64,000 bases of DNA from Malurus cyaneus samueli (taxonomy: Eukaryota > Chordata > Aves > Passeriformes > Maluridae): assembly GCA_009741485.1 (NCBI GenBank), contig CM019218.1:35340387-35404386 (forward strand), written 5' to 3'. Shown here one piece after another: positions 23,600 through 36,400 of the stretch; within the stretch, counting starts at the first letter, position 1, and each line of letters starts with the position of its first letter. A program made the position numbers and the translations under genes. The notes below the pieces were generated by a model that saw only the letters and a list, made by a program, of their open reading frames with translations, was not told where the DNA came from and searched no databases.

Positions 23600-26500
23600 T
23601 CATCATTTTTTCATGTGTCAATTATATTTGTGAATAGCCCTAATTTCCCTTATCTGCGTGACCTGGCCCATATTCCAAGGTCTCAGCTTGTAGGGCCATT
23701 TAAGGCCTCTGCGTTTTAAGAGTCCCAGGATACAGAAGAGCTGTTCCAGCCATTTATCTTTCTGCCAGGTCAGCAGCTGTTCAGCTCACTCATGTCCGGC
23801 TCTCAGCCCCTCTGTGCTGCCCACCTGCATGGGGCAGCACAAGGGGCGTGCAATGGGAGCCAAGGGAAAAAGAGGGCAAGAAAACATATCCTGGCTGGAA
23901 ACTGCAGAGGAAGGTGTGCTACTTTTGATAGAGCAAAAGAATGCCTTCCACAAAAAGAATCACTAAATTAGGTGGACCTTTTCTTCAGTGGTTGTCAGGT
24001 GGAGAGCCTGTGGGGCCATACGGAGTTCTTAGCAATACTGTTCAGACTCTGCAAAAGGTGAAATATGGCCCAGTTAGACTGGCCTGCTGCTTTTAGACTG
24101 TCTTTATGTTGATAGGGCCTATTTTTTTTCCAAATCCTGATGATTCTATGGAAGACCAATCATAAATCTCATGTATATAGCCAACCTCTAATTTGATTAA
24201 TTGTACTTTGAGGAGAGGGGTTGAGGTTTGATGAGGCCTCATCCAAGCTGACCAGTTCCCTGGCTCTGTGGCTCCATGCTTCAGGCTGCCAGTTCAGCTC
24301 CAGCCACACTTCTCCTTGCACTCAGCAGCTTTGCCTACATTGTTAGCTGGTTTGTGCTATCTGGGGGCACCAGCTGGAGTCGTTTGGAAATGCTGTCTGT
24401 GAAGTGAGTTATGAGGTATTTTCTTTCTTAGCATGAATTTAGTTTTCAGGGCAGTGATCATTTCCAAAACGAAATGTCTGTCATGTAAAAGTTCTCCTTT
24501 GCCTGAGACTTCATAAGCTTTATGATGATTCTTTCTGGGCTTGGAAGTTACTGTCAAAACAGTTCTTCAGGCCAACTAGCTTTGCTCTTGCATACATTTT
24601 TGTTTGCTGGTTTGCAAGAAAATATCTGTAATTCTCAGGCTACCACGTTGGGATGAAATATAATTGTTCTCAAAAGTGCAGATTATAGTGTGGGAAAGCA
24701 GCCAATTCCTGATTGAAAATAATTTTATACTACAGCATGTAAGCTTCACTCAATTTACATAAGGTCACTGTTCTATCTGTTGATGCTTGTCACAAACTCA
24801 GGAGATGATATAGTTTATATAAAATGGAACAGGTTTTATTTGTTGTTGCTGGGTTTGGGACTTCTGTATTTTTGTTTGTGGCTTTGTTTGTTTTAAGTAA
24901 ACACATCCGACTGATGGCAAACAGGGTTTAGAGTATCTTCTTATTAAGGACAGCTATAGTGCCGTCTGTTCTCAGCTTTTATGTTAAATACACTGCCAAC
25001 TGTGAAGCAGATTCCTTGTTTTCACGAAATGAAGCTCAGCTTTGGGCTTTACAAGAACTATCCTGGTTAGGTCTAGCATGTAGCTATGTAATTATGTGTA
25101 TAGAGTTGTGTATGCACGTAGCTCTTTGTAACCAGAACAGTGCTCATATGAGGAAAGATTTGCTGATAGAACTGCTTTTAGAAGGAGCTTGAAGAATTTC
25201 TGCTTCCTGTGATAAAGCAATTCCTAAATCTCACTGGGTATTTTAGCTGTGAGTTGATGCTGTTATGATAATATCTCCAGTCACCTTTGCCTCTGACAGG
25301 AGTAACTTCTACCCCCAACCATTTGTTCCCTTGCTCATCTCTTTTGTTAGTGTGTAAGTTTGTGCAGCTTTATGGTAAATCAGATTGAGGAACTGACATG
25401 GAGTTTTTGGGCAGCCTAAGGGAAATAAGAAGAGGCTGGGGTAGGGAGGAAGGACTGCTTTCAGCAGCACTGTCAAGCTATGGCAGCTTTGCCCATTAGT
25501 GATACTGCAGCCAGAGGCACTGACATTTTTCAGAAAGGAAGCATCAGTCATTTCCTGAAACTGGCTTTTGCAAACCAGTATCAGCTCAATGTGGTGTGTG
25601 TTGGATACAAAAATTTATCCAAACCCAAGGAACCAGTTTCCACTTGATAATACTCTGGATGGATGAAGTGTATGTTTGACCTTTTAAATTGCTCTGCGTG
25701 CATTTGCCTTTGGTGTGTGTGCGCGACTTCTTCAACACCAGGAGATTATAAACTTAGCTTGTTTCAGCCTCCTTAGTTCTGCTCTGAATCATGTCAACCA
25801 TGGGCATGGCACAGCTGTAATTCCATTCCGGGGGAGGGGGAATATCAAGTCTTTTGCTCAGGGAGAGTCTCCAGATTCACCAGTCATTTGCCAGGTGACA
25901 AGTCTGGGAGGAACTGAGGGCCCATGTTCTGGCAATTGCTTGTTATGAGGGTAATGATTATGTTCAAGAGGATAGAATGTACATAAGATGACAGAAGAGA
26001 CCTTTTTCTGCTTTACATGTAAAGATGCTGGATTGCAGCTGGAAGTAAGCGATAAGGAGTGTAGCAGAGCTGGAAATGAGCACTGACCGTCTTGCTTTCT
26101 TTCAAGTGTGTTGTGCCCTCTTGGGACATGAGGGAGCTTTCTGGTTTGTAAAGGCCAGTAAATGGCTGATTAGGGAGTAGAAAGGAGCTGTAAATCCTTC
26201 CAAAAACATACTTTGCATTTTTATTAAGTAAGAAGTCCCCTTGAATGATGTATGATCAAATGTGCTTGTATTTCCTATCAACTAAGCTAATTGATATGAC
26301 TCAGTGTACAGAAAGGCTTCTTTCCTGCATTTCATTGCTTTATCTTAGTCTGTGTAAGCTAGAAAAACATCCCCTTCCTGTAAACTGGCAATAACCTTCA
26401 CAGCCAATTAATTACATAAGTTTTTAAGCAGAAATAAGCATGTTGTTTCATTGTTCTCTGCCCTTTTCCACAGCTAATCTAGATGCCCTCTACTGCTGCC

Positions 26501-29500
26501 CACCAATAGAGCATGGGTGGTTTGCTTGTTCATTGCTTTTGAGCTGAGGAAAGCCTTGGGAAACCAAGTTAACTTCACTCAGTGTGAGCTGCCAATACAC
26601 TCATCAACGTGATCACCAAAAATAGTGAATATAGCAGAAAAAAGGTAGCAGCAATAGATGACCTCTAGTTCCTTCACAACCCCTATTCATGCTGTCAACT
26701 TTGTTTGAGATGAGGAAATAAGGTGCACTTGAATTCCAGTGCTACCAGAGAAACCTGAAGCAAAATCTATAGATAAATATCCATGACTGACTTGAGGACT
26801 ATGCTTGCCTGCCCTTACTCTTCTTCACTGTGAGTGGTTTTTAAAATCTGTCCTATTTTCCAGCAAAATAATGCCACCAGCTATACAGCAATCTGAATCC
26901 AGGCTTTTCTTATATGGTTGCTTTAGCAAAATGTATATGTTCATTAATCAAATACAAATGCAATTAATTTCATTGAGTTGCTTAATTAGAATGAAGAGAA
27001 TTCTGTGGAGAAAATACATGGAACTAATGAACTTGATGCTTTTTAAGCATCTGGAATTGAGGTAATCTTTAGTTTCAGTGCACATCACAAAAGTAATTTG
27101 AGTTCAATTAATTCTCTGTTTTCTAGTCAGTACCTTTAAAATTCATAGCAGCTGCTAAAAGGAAAATAGTTCATTGTGTTATCTTTCCTTTTGCTTTCTC
27201 TGCTTTAGTTGAATTTGGGAGCGTTAGGGTTGCTCCAGTGGCAAGTGATTAGCTTGTCACTGTGCTTTTTTTATCATTACTTGCCTGTCATTTTCAATCC
27301 TCTTCTCTATTTCTTTTCTATATAACAAGTTACATGCATTTCTTCTATCATTGGGGCATCCTCTGCTTCTCCTTTTCTCTACTTACTGATATTTTAGCTT
27401 TCCTTTTGAGTATGCTTATTTCTAGCCCATGCTGTCTGGAGTCATAAGTATGTAAGTTGCTTAGTTTTCCGTGGCTTAGAGAGACTTGGCTAGCACCTTG
27501 TTAAATAGTCTGTGACTATTCCTTGCAGATGGACTACATGCTAACTGTGAGAAAGGATCTCTGTGCTCAACGGTACAGTTACAGAGCATAACTCTTTGCA
27601 TTAACTGAGTAGTTCCATCTCCTTTCTGTGAATTTGTTGACTGACATGCTACAAAATGTCTCCCCCCTTTCTCTGTTTTTTTCATCTCCTATCTGGGTGT
27701 GTTGGGATACAGAAGAGATTCATTGTGAGATAGGGTTGTGTTTGTGCTTGGATGCTGTAATTACCTGTGTAAATCTGAATTCCTCTTTGAATCGAGGAAT
27801 TACTGCTTTCAAGTGTTGTTTTCTGCTGTGCCAAAAAGCTGTGTGTCTGGGCCTGCTTTTTTTCCACTTCCTATTTTAATCCATGGTACAACTTGTAGGA
27901 TAGCTTATTTGCTTTATGTTTTCAAGACAGGTGTATGTGCAATCAGCTCCCCGAGACAAGATGCTGGGTCCTACATTGCTTTGAAGCAATCCTGATTTTC
28001 AGTTCCATTCAGTATACACGACACTCGCTGAAGTTTCAGTGTATTGAAAAGCAGCAGGGCAGTGCATCTAGGAACACTGTTCTGTTCTCTCACCAACTGC
28101 TCTTCCCAAAAGAAAGGAAAAGGGAATGGAGGCAGGGGAAGGGAAGCCATAGACTTTGCTGGCAATAAAATGATACTGTTTATTTGGGTTTAACACACTA
28201 TTAAGGAAAGGATCTGATGGTAGTACTGGATTTGGAGATTTTAACCCAGTAGTCCCTAGGACAAACGAATCTTCACTTGCTTTTCTTGGCAGAATGCTTC
28301 ATATGTGTGACTCAGAGAGAAAAGAAATAGCTTGGACTTTGGATTGCATGATGAGACAGCTAGGAAAAGTATGGTTGCAAATCCATGCTGATTTTTTGAT
28401 GTGTTTTTACCTCGCAGCATGAAAATAGAACTTTCTTCCGATTTTTTTTTGGTCAATTTAAAACCAGAGAAACTAACCGAAAGCGTTATTTCCTCCTTCT
28501 CTCTTTTAATTTTTTTTTATCTTTTGTTTTCATGTGCCACAGCCTTTTATTTCTCACACTTAGAGTAGCTAGCTGTACCTCCAAAATGCCACTTCGAGTG
28601 CATGCTGCCTGCACCTGGGATTGAAAGAAGAAAAACAGACGGTTTGCAAAATGAAGCACCACAGTGGCAATGTCAACAGATCCATGGTCTGTGTTATTCC
28701 TCCCCTTCCCACTCCTTCTAATGCAACATTGTGTCATCCTTCAGAGGCTGTCTTTGATTGAGTCATCATCTGTAGTGTTCATCAGCTGTGAATGCGCAGT
28801 GACACCTGGAGGGAGTGGGAGGTCCTTTGAGAGAAGTGCAGGCTGCTGTGTTTGGAGGTAACCTGTGCAGGATAACCTCTGCTGAAAGCCAGCATGATCT
28901 CATCCATGCACCTGCTCATTATCCAGATACCCTTGCAGTAGAAAATGTGACGTGAAGATGGAGGAGAGAACTCTGTGTGAGAGCAGAGGCTGTGCTGGGT
29001 GGAATGGTAGCTGGTCCTACTTGCTGGCTCATCACCACGTTGTTGTGAGGTGCGTCCACATGCTCATATTTATTGTGCCAATGGTTATGACCTTCATCTA
29101 CTTCTTTGATGAGCAGACTAGAAAAATCACTGGAAGAGAATAAGAAAATGCAAAAGGTTATTTGGAAGGGAGAGATGGAAGGTAAAGGAGACTCCCACAG
29201 CTGTGCAGTTTGACAGGTCCTCACTGAATGCTGGAGGTTACTTAACACTTTTACTTTCTATGCTGAGGTTGAGTAGAACTTAAGGAAACTCCTTTAGTGA
29301 AGAGAGTTGATCTAGCATTTCAGTGTGGTTAGTACCATGTGATACTCTATTTTCAGTCCCAGGAAATTCCCAAATGTTTCAAGACACTAGAGGATGGTTT
29401 ACTTCACTGAATTTTCGCTAGGCTGAGATTGTAGAACTCCTGAAATAGGTCTTTGAGGCAGTGGAAAATCTCATTTTCCTTATTACAGTTAAGACATCTC

Positions 29501-30594
29501 CCCCTTCTTCTGCTAAGGTTTGAAAGAAAAGGATGTGGAAAGAAAAGTGAAGAGTGTTACACTCAGAAAGTTTGTTCTTAAAATATTCTGGGTTCCAAAT
29601 GTTTAAGACTGTACAGAAGGCTTTGTTAAATCTTCTCTGTGTGTTTTGCATACAATCCCTGCAGGGCAAGAGCACCCTGCTGCTACAACCATAGATAATG
29701 GGCCTTGAGTGTGGATATTAGCCCTGAAAATTTGTCCTGTTGAAGTGATGTGGTTGGAGTTGTTTGCTCTGTGGTAACTTAGTACATGTGAGACTGAGAA
29801 TAAGAATTAGATTAGCCTGGCTCAGGGTGCAACCAGATTGTCTGAGACTCAGACTGTAGGTTCAGGATAAGATCTCTGAACTGTTTGTCTAATAATAGTT
29901 TTTATATACAGTGAAGCTAAGGGGAAAATCAAAGCATGAGTGCCAGACATGAGAGAAACAGGGTGGTTCAGGTGGCGTCTCATCTGTTTCTGCTAACTGA
30001 GAAGGAATAGTTTTGGAGATGGATCCACTCCATTGTTCTCTAAACATTTTAAAGTTTCTTTCAGGCTGTTGCTATCAGAGAGAGCTACTTGTAATACAGA
30101 ATCACAATGACAATGCCTTGAAAGGGTTTGTTTACTAGTAATAAAGAAATGTAACATATCAGAACTCCTGAAATACTATAGTGCTGTTTTTATACTAGAT
30201 GTACATAGATGTCCATTTGTAAGAAGAAATAAATGAAGGTGATAATTTTTTGCATCCTCCATACTTCTCTGTATTTGCTGGAAGTAATTTAAACTTTACA
30301 TGAGAAGAGGGAGTGAAACAGTTTGATCCCATGTCTGTTCCAATTTTGGCCTTTTTGCTGACACAGCTAAGAGGAGGGTAGTTATGAATTGTTGCTGAAA
30401 CTGCATAAATTGTAAGTCAAAGACACCCTATGAAGAGATTATGCTACAATGTCCTCATATGTATTAAAGAGGTGGTCCTGCCGTACATTACTTTCTTGTT
30501 TAGTGTGCTGCCTGCACTGCATGCAGGAATCTGTAATCCTCTGCTTTATCTTAAAGTTTGTAGGGCACAGTGAAAACAGAAAAAATGGCCAGTG
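23600..30594. other. Unique non-coding DNA, no gene seen
   Basis: No exon or RNA gene is supported. A moderately GC-richer patch at about 23650-23860 includes a consensus CArg-type sequence CCATTTAAGG (23696-23705). About five such matches are expected by chance in a window this size, so it means little alone. Several overlapping short frames between 27.6 and 29.3 kb on both strands show no family resemblance. Confidence 0.75.
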
Positions 30595-30712
30595 AACAGA
30601 GCACAGGACTGATAGTGAATTAAATCCATTTTCAGCTCTGCTGCTGATTCTTTTTAAATTTTGGCACATCATTTAATTTTTGTGCCTCAGTTTCAATACC
30701 TTTAAATGCCAT
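30595..30712 (+). mobile_element. MIR-like (CORE-SINE) relic
   Basis: The order of conserved MIR blocks is recognisable on the + strand. It runs from GAGCACAGGACTG (about 30600), through CAGCTCTGCTGCTGATTCTT (about 30634) and CACATCATTTAATTTTTGTG (about 30664), to GTGCCTCAGTTTC (30682-30694) and then ACCTTTAAATG. These correspond to the tRNA-derived body and core of the ancient amniote SINE MIR. The copy is heavily diverged and lacks a recognisable 3' LINE-derived tail. The family assignment is from memory, and the boundaries are approximate. Confidence 0.7.
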
Positions 30713-32309
30713 GAGTCCCTAGAAATAACTTTGGAATAAAAATGTTTAGTGCTTTCTCATGAGGGAACCTCCATGTCACAACTATATGAGACCCAGTTTT
30801 TAGATGACTGCTGCACAGCTGTATGAGAGCCCCTGCATTAGCAGAAACTAAATATATCAGCTGCTGACAGCTCCTTTGAAGGTCATCCTGTCCTGAATAT
30901 TTACCGGGTTCTGTTACAATTTTTTGTCTGTCAAGAAATCTCCTGACTCCTATTGCTCTGTAAACAGCACTTTGAAAACTGGAAGTTTTTTTTTCAAAAG
31001 TGCTCTCTTGTGCTGCGTGGTCTCCCTCTCCACCCACCTCAGGCTGCTCTTGCTCTCAGTCTCTGTGCTTCTGGTGTTGCTGGCTGAATCTTATACAGCC
31101 TTCTCTCCATCCCTTCTAACTCTTATTAAATGCAGTTTATCTCTGTGCTGTTAAGTAGTCTATTGATTCACTTTGGAGTTTATTAGATTATTGCTGTCTG
31201 GGTTTTGAATTTTTTTAAGTGGTTTTTCAGACGTGTACGTGTGCACATACGAAAATAAATCAATGAGCAGGGACAATGCACAATTATTTACACAGCTACA
31301 GCCGCCACTCTAATGTAATATTATCATTTAAATGCTTGCTGGGTATTCAGTCAGTGAAGGTCTGTACTGCATGCTCCGCAGTGCTGGAGCCCTAGGGTAA
31401 TGTTTTCATAGTTGTTTATTACTAAATAGTCTTGATGGAAATACAAACACTACCAAAGCTCCATATGTGCTTTCAAGTACTGGGGGGCTTGTATTGTTTC
31501 AAAAATGGCACTAAAACTTTAAAATGTATCTGAAAAAGAAACTGAGATGCAGTGGGTCTGTTTGGGAGAAAAGAGTGATAAAACCTAGTAGAAAATTGAT
31601 CTGCAAAGCCTGTAAGTTTATTTGCAAAATTCCCCTCTAGCAGAAGCTTAGATACTTGACTGAAAACATGCTGCCAGTGCTGAGGTTAACCCTTAGCAGC
31701 CCAGAGTAGTTTACACCACCTATGCCTTCCCAGGGAGGCCTTTACTGTTACCTTTGCCTGATTTTGATGGTAAGGGAAGGCAAATGATTCATCCCAGCAG
31801 TGCCTTACACTTGTGTTTCTGAAATGGTTTGTATTTGTTTAAGTCTGCAAGTGCACTGAGTGGTTTTAGATTGTGGTGGGGCTGTGTCATGCCCAATGGG
31901 GTTACTTCCTCTGCTGGATCAGTTTCAGTTTCACCAGCTGGTGGGAATAGTGACAGGAATTTGGGGATTACAGATGTTCATGCAGCCAAAAAGGAAACCA
32001 GCACAGTTTAAAAGCACATTGTTAAATCTACCCCAGGGGCTCAGCTTTTATTTTCCTGAAGATATGAAGATCTCAAAAGACTTCTTAGTGTTGTGGTTCA
32101 TCACTCTCCCATTTCTTGGTAATATGTCCTCCATTAGGAAAGATCTCATCTAATGTTTTTCAGCTCACCAAAATGAGTTGCACCAAAAAAGGCTCCATCT
32201 TTTCATGCAAAACCTCCAGTTTACTGTGGATGTATTTGCACAGGAACAAGTCTCAATTTAGCAGAACACTTAAACACATACCAAAACTCTGCTATGGTAC
32301 ATTACCTTA
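30713..32309. other. Unique non-coding DNA, no gene seen
   Basis: No gene is supported. A 21-base alternating purine-pyrimidine tract lies at 31231-31251. A minus-strand open frame (30702-31037) partly overlaps the MIR relic and is rejected as chance. A weak antisense MIR-like phrase around 31513-31560 is too poor to call. Confidence 0.7.
31231..31251. repeat. 21-nt alternating purine-pyrimidine tract
   Basis: ACGTGTACGTGTGCACATAC plus one G alternates strictly. It also contains two ACGTGT words and GTGCAC, a small palindrome. Z-DNA-prone by rule. Confidence 0.8.
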
Positions 32310-33059
32310 AGAATCACAGAATGGGCTGAGTTGGGAGGACCCACATGGATCATTGAGTCCAATTCCTGGCCCTGCACAGGATCATCCCCAAAAGTCGCAC
32401 CATGTGCCCAAGAATATTGTCCAAACACCACCTGAGCTCTGTCAGGCCTGGGCTGTGACCTTTTCCCTGGGGAAACTGTTCCAGTGTCCAACCACCATGT
32501 AAGTGAAGAGCCTTTTCCTAATACTCAGCCTAAACCTCCTCTTACACAGCTCCAGGCCATTATCTCAGGTCTTGTCAGTGATCATCAGAGAAAAGAGATG
32601 AGAGTCTGCCCATTGTATTCCCCTCATGGGGAAGTTGCAGACTGCAGTGAGGTGTCCCCTCAGTCTCCTCTCATCCAGGCTGAGCAGACCAAGTGGCCTC
32701 AGTCACTCCCCATACAGCTTCCCCTCCAGGCCCTTCACCATCCTCACTGCCCTCCTTGGGATGCTCTCTAATAATTCCATGTCTTTTCTACGCTGTGGCA
32801 CTCAAAACTCAGCACCCAGGACTGCAGGTGGGGCCACCCCAGGTCAGAGCAGAGCGGGACAATCCCCTCCCCTGCCCGGCTGGCGATGCTGTGCCTGATG
32901 AACCCCAGAACATGGTTGGCCCTTCTGGCTGCCAGGGCACTGCTGACTCATATCCAACTTGCCACACACCAGGACCCCCAGGTCCCTTTCCATGGCAGCA
33001 CTCCCCAGCCTCTTGTTCCCCAGCCTGTCTGTCCCATCCTGGGTGCAGAATATGGCACT

Positions 33060-33400
33060 GACCTTTGTTAAACTTCATACAGTTGGTGAATTCTCAGCTC
33101 TCTGATTTTGTTCAGATCTCTGCCTTTGAAGGAGTCAACAAATCCTTCCAATTTAGTGTCATTAGCAAACTTACTTCATATTCCTTAAAATCCCATCTCC
33201 AAGACATTTATGAAGATGTTAGAGAGCACTTAGCTTAAAATGGAGCCCTGCAGAACCCCATTAGTAACCAGTTGCCAGCCTGATGTAAACCCTTTCAGTA
33301 TCACCCTTGGTGCTCAACCTGTTAGCCAGTTCCTTACCCATCACATGATGTGTTCATCTGGCCGTGTGTTGGGCATTTTGTCCAGAAGGATACTGTGTCT
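33060..33400 (-). pseudogene. Remnant of CR1 reverse transcriptase (ORF2), broken
   Basis: The minus strand here retains fragments of the CR1 ORF2 reverse transcriptase domain, interrupted by stop codons and frame changes. The catalytic box, F-A-D-D in the family, reads F-A-N-D at 33158-33169, so one of the two essential aspartates is lost. The segment downstream still resembles the conserved T-K-L continuation. Upstream parts (fingers, endonuclease, ORF1) are missing through 5' truncation. It is a fossil with no expected product. Confidence 0.8.
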
Positions 33401-33412
33401 CTCACAGTATCC
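33388..33412. repeat. Hairpin at the CR1 5' break (10-bp arms, 5-nt loop)
   Basis: GGATACTGTG (33388-33397) and CACAGTATCC (33403-33412) are exact reverse complements, separated by TCTCT. The left arm is CR1 sequence. The right arm together with the loop reads as the reverse complement of the adjoining CR1 sequence, so the element appears to fold back on itself at its truncation point. Confidence 0.85.
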
Positions 33413-36400
33413 GTGGGGACATGTGGGGCCACACTCTTGTGGAAGAAAAAAGAGAAGTATACACACACACATGTATGCTCAAAGGAAGAGATTTCATATC
33501 CAGTATTAAAACTGACACAAAGCCATTGATGTGGGTTCACCGTTTTTTTTTTTTTCTGTAGGGTAATGTCTCTTTCAAAGAGCTTCTTGTTTGTCACCTC
33601 ATTTTTTAACTGACTTTTCTTTCTTCGCTGAACAATTCCTTTTTCAGTCTCCATTTCAGTAGGGTATTTTCTTTCTGTGGCACAGCCATTGGTGTGGCAC
33701 AATCAGAGCTCCTCTGTTCCATTCTTGTGCTAAAGGCTTCCTCCAGCCTAGCTTTATTTTACCAACAAAGGCTGATGAAAAGAAAATCTGTTGCTTCCCT
33801 GCTTATATTTGACAAGATCCAATGTATGGTTTGCGTTAGTTCAGCTGGAGTTAAAAACACATAGTCCTATTCTATACCAGGTTTTCTCCTCTGCCATATA
33901 TACTGGTGTGTATTGTTTTTAGTATAGTTCTGCAGTCAGTGCTCTCCTGCACAGCCTAATGTGTTCATTTCATTGGCACTTACCTGTGGTTTTGTTGATA
34001 CAAAACCAAGGGCAAATTGTTGATGTTTTCCAAAATAGATTGCATTGCCAGAGGTGTGCGGGGTTTAATTTCAGGTGTTAAGAATTTCTATTCCATGCAT
34101 TGTGCATCTCTCTGCTGCTTCCTTTTTCTGCACCTGCTTTGCTGGAGCAGTTTCCATAGCAATAACCTCTTCAAGTTTTCCAGAGGTGTTACAGGAATGA
34201 TTTTCTATCTCCTCCTCCTCAACAATTCAGGAAAATGGAGCTTATTAGAGATACTTTTTTGTCCTCTGTGCCTTGATAGGAGCCTGGCAGGGGCCCTCTG
34301 CAATCCCAGGTAAGGCTGTCTGCAGCACACAACTGCTCATCCATGATGAGGACCCCAGCCGGGCTGCCCACTGCTGCAATTTGCTTGACCTAATACAGGT
34401 TGTCTTCCCTCCTCTCTTGTCTCAGGCAACAGAATTCTTATGAAAAGAAGGAGCAGGACAAATGTTAAAAAAAAAAAAAAAAAAGGTCTTCTGAAAATGA
34501 GGAAAAGGTGTTGTAGGTCCTGAGAGCCAGTAATTCAAGTTTCCATCACATTTCATTCTTCTGCCAGGCATGTGTGGTACTACACAACTGTTCCACTTGC
34601 AGCTCAGCAGCATATGGGAAAATACAAATCCCTAGAGACGGAAGCATTAAGCAGCTGCCTGGAATCCCTCAGGAGCCTAACAGGAGGGGGAGTTGGATAT
34701 TAACATGGGATATTCACTTATTATCTTAAAAAGTAATGCATTCGGGAGCAGATATGAGGTTGTGGCTTGAAAGTGAGATGTAGATGATGCGTTTTGTAGC
34801 AGTGTGGCAAAACCTTACTTTGTAGCCTATGAGGCCAGAGCAGAGACACCTGATGAATGTTCGTGTCCATGCAAATAATGTCCAAGGAGCATCCTGAGAC
34901 ACTGCCTAGACCTACAGCTCTGAGACCAGGGATCAGCATACTGCCATTTCTAAATTGATAAGTGAGCTGTTATGTCAATTAAAGTTGTTATTATTAGTCA
35001 GAAATATGTTGAAAGCAGTTTATGGACAAAGCTGTGAAGTCTTCTAGGGTGAACACATATGAAAACAGTTCCCAAGAATGATCAAGGGTAAGTTTGGCTA
35101 ACAGAGACCTTGGGAACAGCTGATTTTTCTGAAGTGCTATCTGAGACATATTTATATGGCTGCTGCTTGATGTTTTGGAATTGAAATAGTAGGACATAAG
35201 TTTGTTCAATTATTGTGACATCTTCAGATTTGTGACCAGAGAGCAGCAAAGTTGTGAAGTTCATGGGAAAAACCTCTCTGGAGACAGGGGATGAGCCCCA
35301 TCTCAATGCTAATGATCTCCATATGCCCTTGCCCATATCTGAAATCTGCCAAAACCCTCAATGAGCAGGCTTTTTCTCTTTCACCATTTGTTTCAACCTT
35401 GAAAAGACCTTTCTCAGTGCTTTAAAATAACTATGTTGTCATTCCTTAGTTAAAAAAGAGCTTTTCTTCCCTCTGTTTTTTCCCCTTCAACCTCAGTTGT
35501 TCAGGCTTTTTAATAATTCATATCCCTTTTGACTTCACACACTTGCTTGTGCTACCTGTAGTGCTCAGTGAGAAATGTATTCTTTGCAGAGCTCTAAAGA
35601 TCAGCTGAGAAATTAGCTGGAATGAAGTAGGTGGAAGGTTATGTTTCACCTCCTAATTGAAGTACTAAACCTACAAGTGTTAGGGCCCCTACAGCAAATT
35701 GGCCAGAATGCCAGTGTATCGCTGGCTGATTTCTTCAGTAAGCATGGATGCAGGCTTTTTAGAAGTGAGTTGTTGCTGAAGAAACTGGGAATCGGAAATT
35801 CCTCTATCTCTGTGTGTTACATTTCATCTGCAACATTGTGCTGTTGTGTTTTGCACACAGTTACATGCACAGACTAGTGCAGAGAAGTTTGGAGAACAAC
35901 AGTAGTCATCCATCCCTTTTGCAATTTCTCTAAGCTTCCTTTATGTGGAAATCTGAGGCATTGTGCTATCTCACTGACTTTAAAAAATACCATTTTGACA
36001 ACCTAATCTTGCAAAACGACAAAGTCAAGTGTATTTCTTTAGGAAGTGTCTTAGCTGCATACATACAAGATTTGGTTTTTAATTATTGCTACACCCTCTA
36101 GCTATAATAAAAGACCTGTCAGCATATTCATGCTATCCCTATTCATATTCAGAGGGTTGGAAAGTAGAGGTTTAGATTCATTCTGGATTGAGGTTAGGCA
36201 AGCAAGGTCTTTTCTTCGGCTTAATGACTTTCAGCTCAGTTTGGTGACTGATCAGTTCAGTTATCTGAATTGTGTATGCGCAAGGAGACAAAGGGTTATG
36301 CTTTTGCATACATTCAATTTTCATATTTATAAATCAGAATCTGCCTCCATTTAAAAAATGAAGTGTCGTTTCCCTTCAACTTATAAAGAGAAGCTGCCAC

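Larger units (their letters stand above)
16555..23600. other. Unique non-coding DNA, no gene seen
   Basis: AT-rich sequence with no supported exon. Content includes a T-rich run at 17888-17909, an inverted repeat at 18372-18399, and an AT-rich low-complexity stretch at about 20126-20270. Paired TAAAATATATATA blocks lie at 21097-21124. The longest open frame (22388-22798, +, 136 codons) has no recognisable motif and no plausible splice context. Confidence 0.75.
32310..33412 (-). mobile_element. CR1 LINE, 5'-truncated (minus orientation), second subfamily
   Basis: Read on the + strand, this is the reverse complement of a CR1 3' end. It starts with AGAATCACAGAATGGG (32310). Typical antisense CR1 phrases follow, such as CTGGCCCTGCACAGGATCAT (near 32367), CCTTTTCCTAATACTCAGCC (near 32511), GGCTGGCGATGCTGTGCCTG (32880-32899), CCCCCAGGTCCCTTTCCATG (near 32976), ATTTAGTGTCATTAGCAAAC (33151-33170) and TTTTGTCCAGAAGGATACTG (33377-33396). 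The long 3' UTR with these phrases differs from the plus-strand CR1 at 16 kb, so it is another subfamily. It is truncated at its 5' side near 33412 within the reverse transcriptase region and ends in a hairpin there. Substitutions and indels are frequent; it is not active. Confidence 0.93.

Noticed and set aside
30702..31037. Minus-strand 111-codon frame
   Set aside because: It begins near the MIR relic, has no recognisable motif and no splice or start context.
31513..31560. Possible antisense MIR phrase (GAAACTGAGATGCAG)
   Set aside because: Only one short block matches and its neighbours do not follow in MIR order.
32484..33078. Overlapping open frames on both strands, proline- and cysteine-rich
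   Set aside because: They are frames through the GC-richer 3' UTR of the minus-strand CR1, which is non-coding.
34420..34490. A18 run as the tail of a retroposed copy
   Set aside because: No recognisable body precedes it and no target-site duplication was seen on either side.
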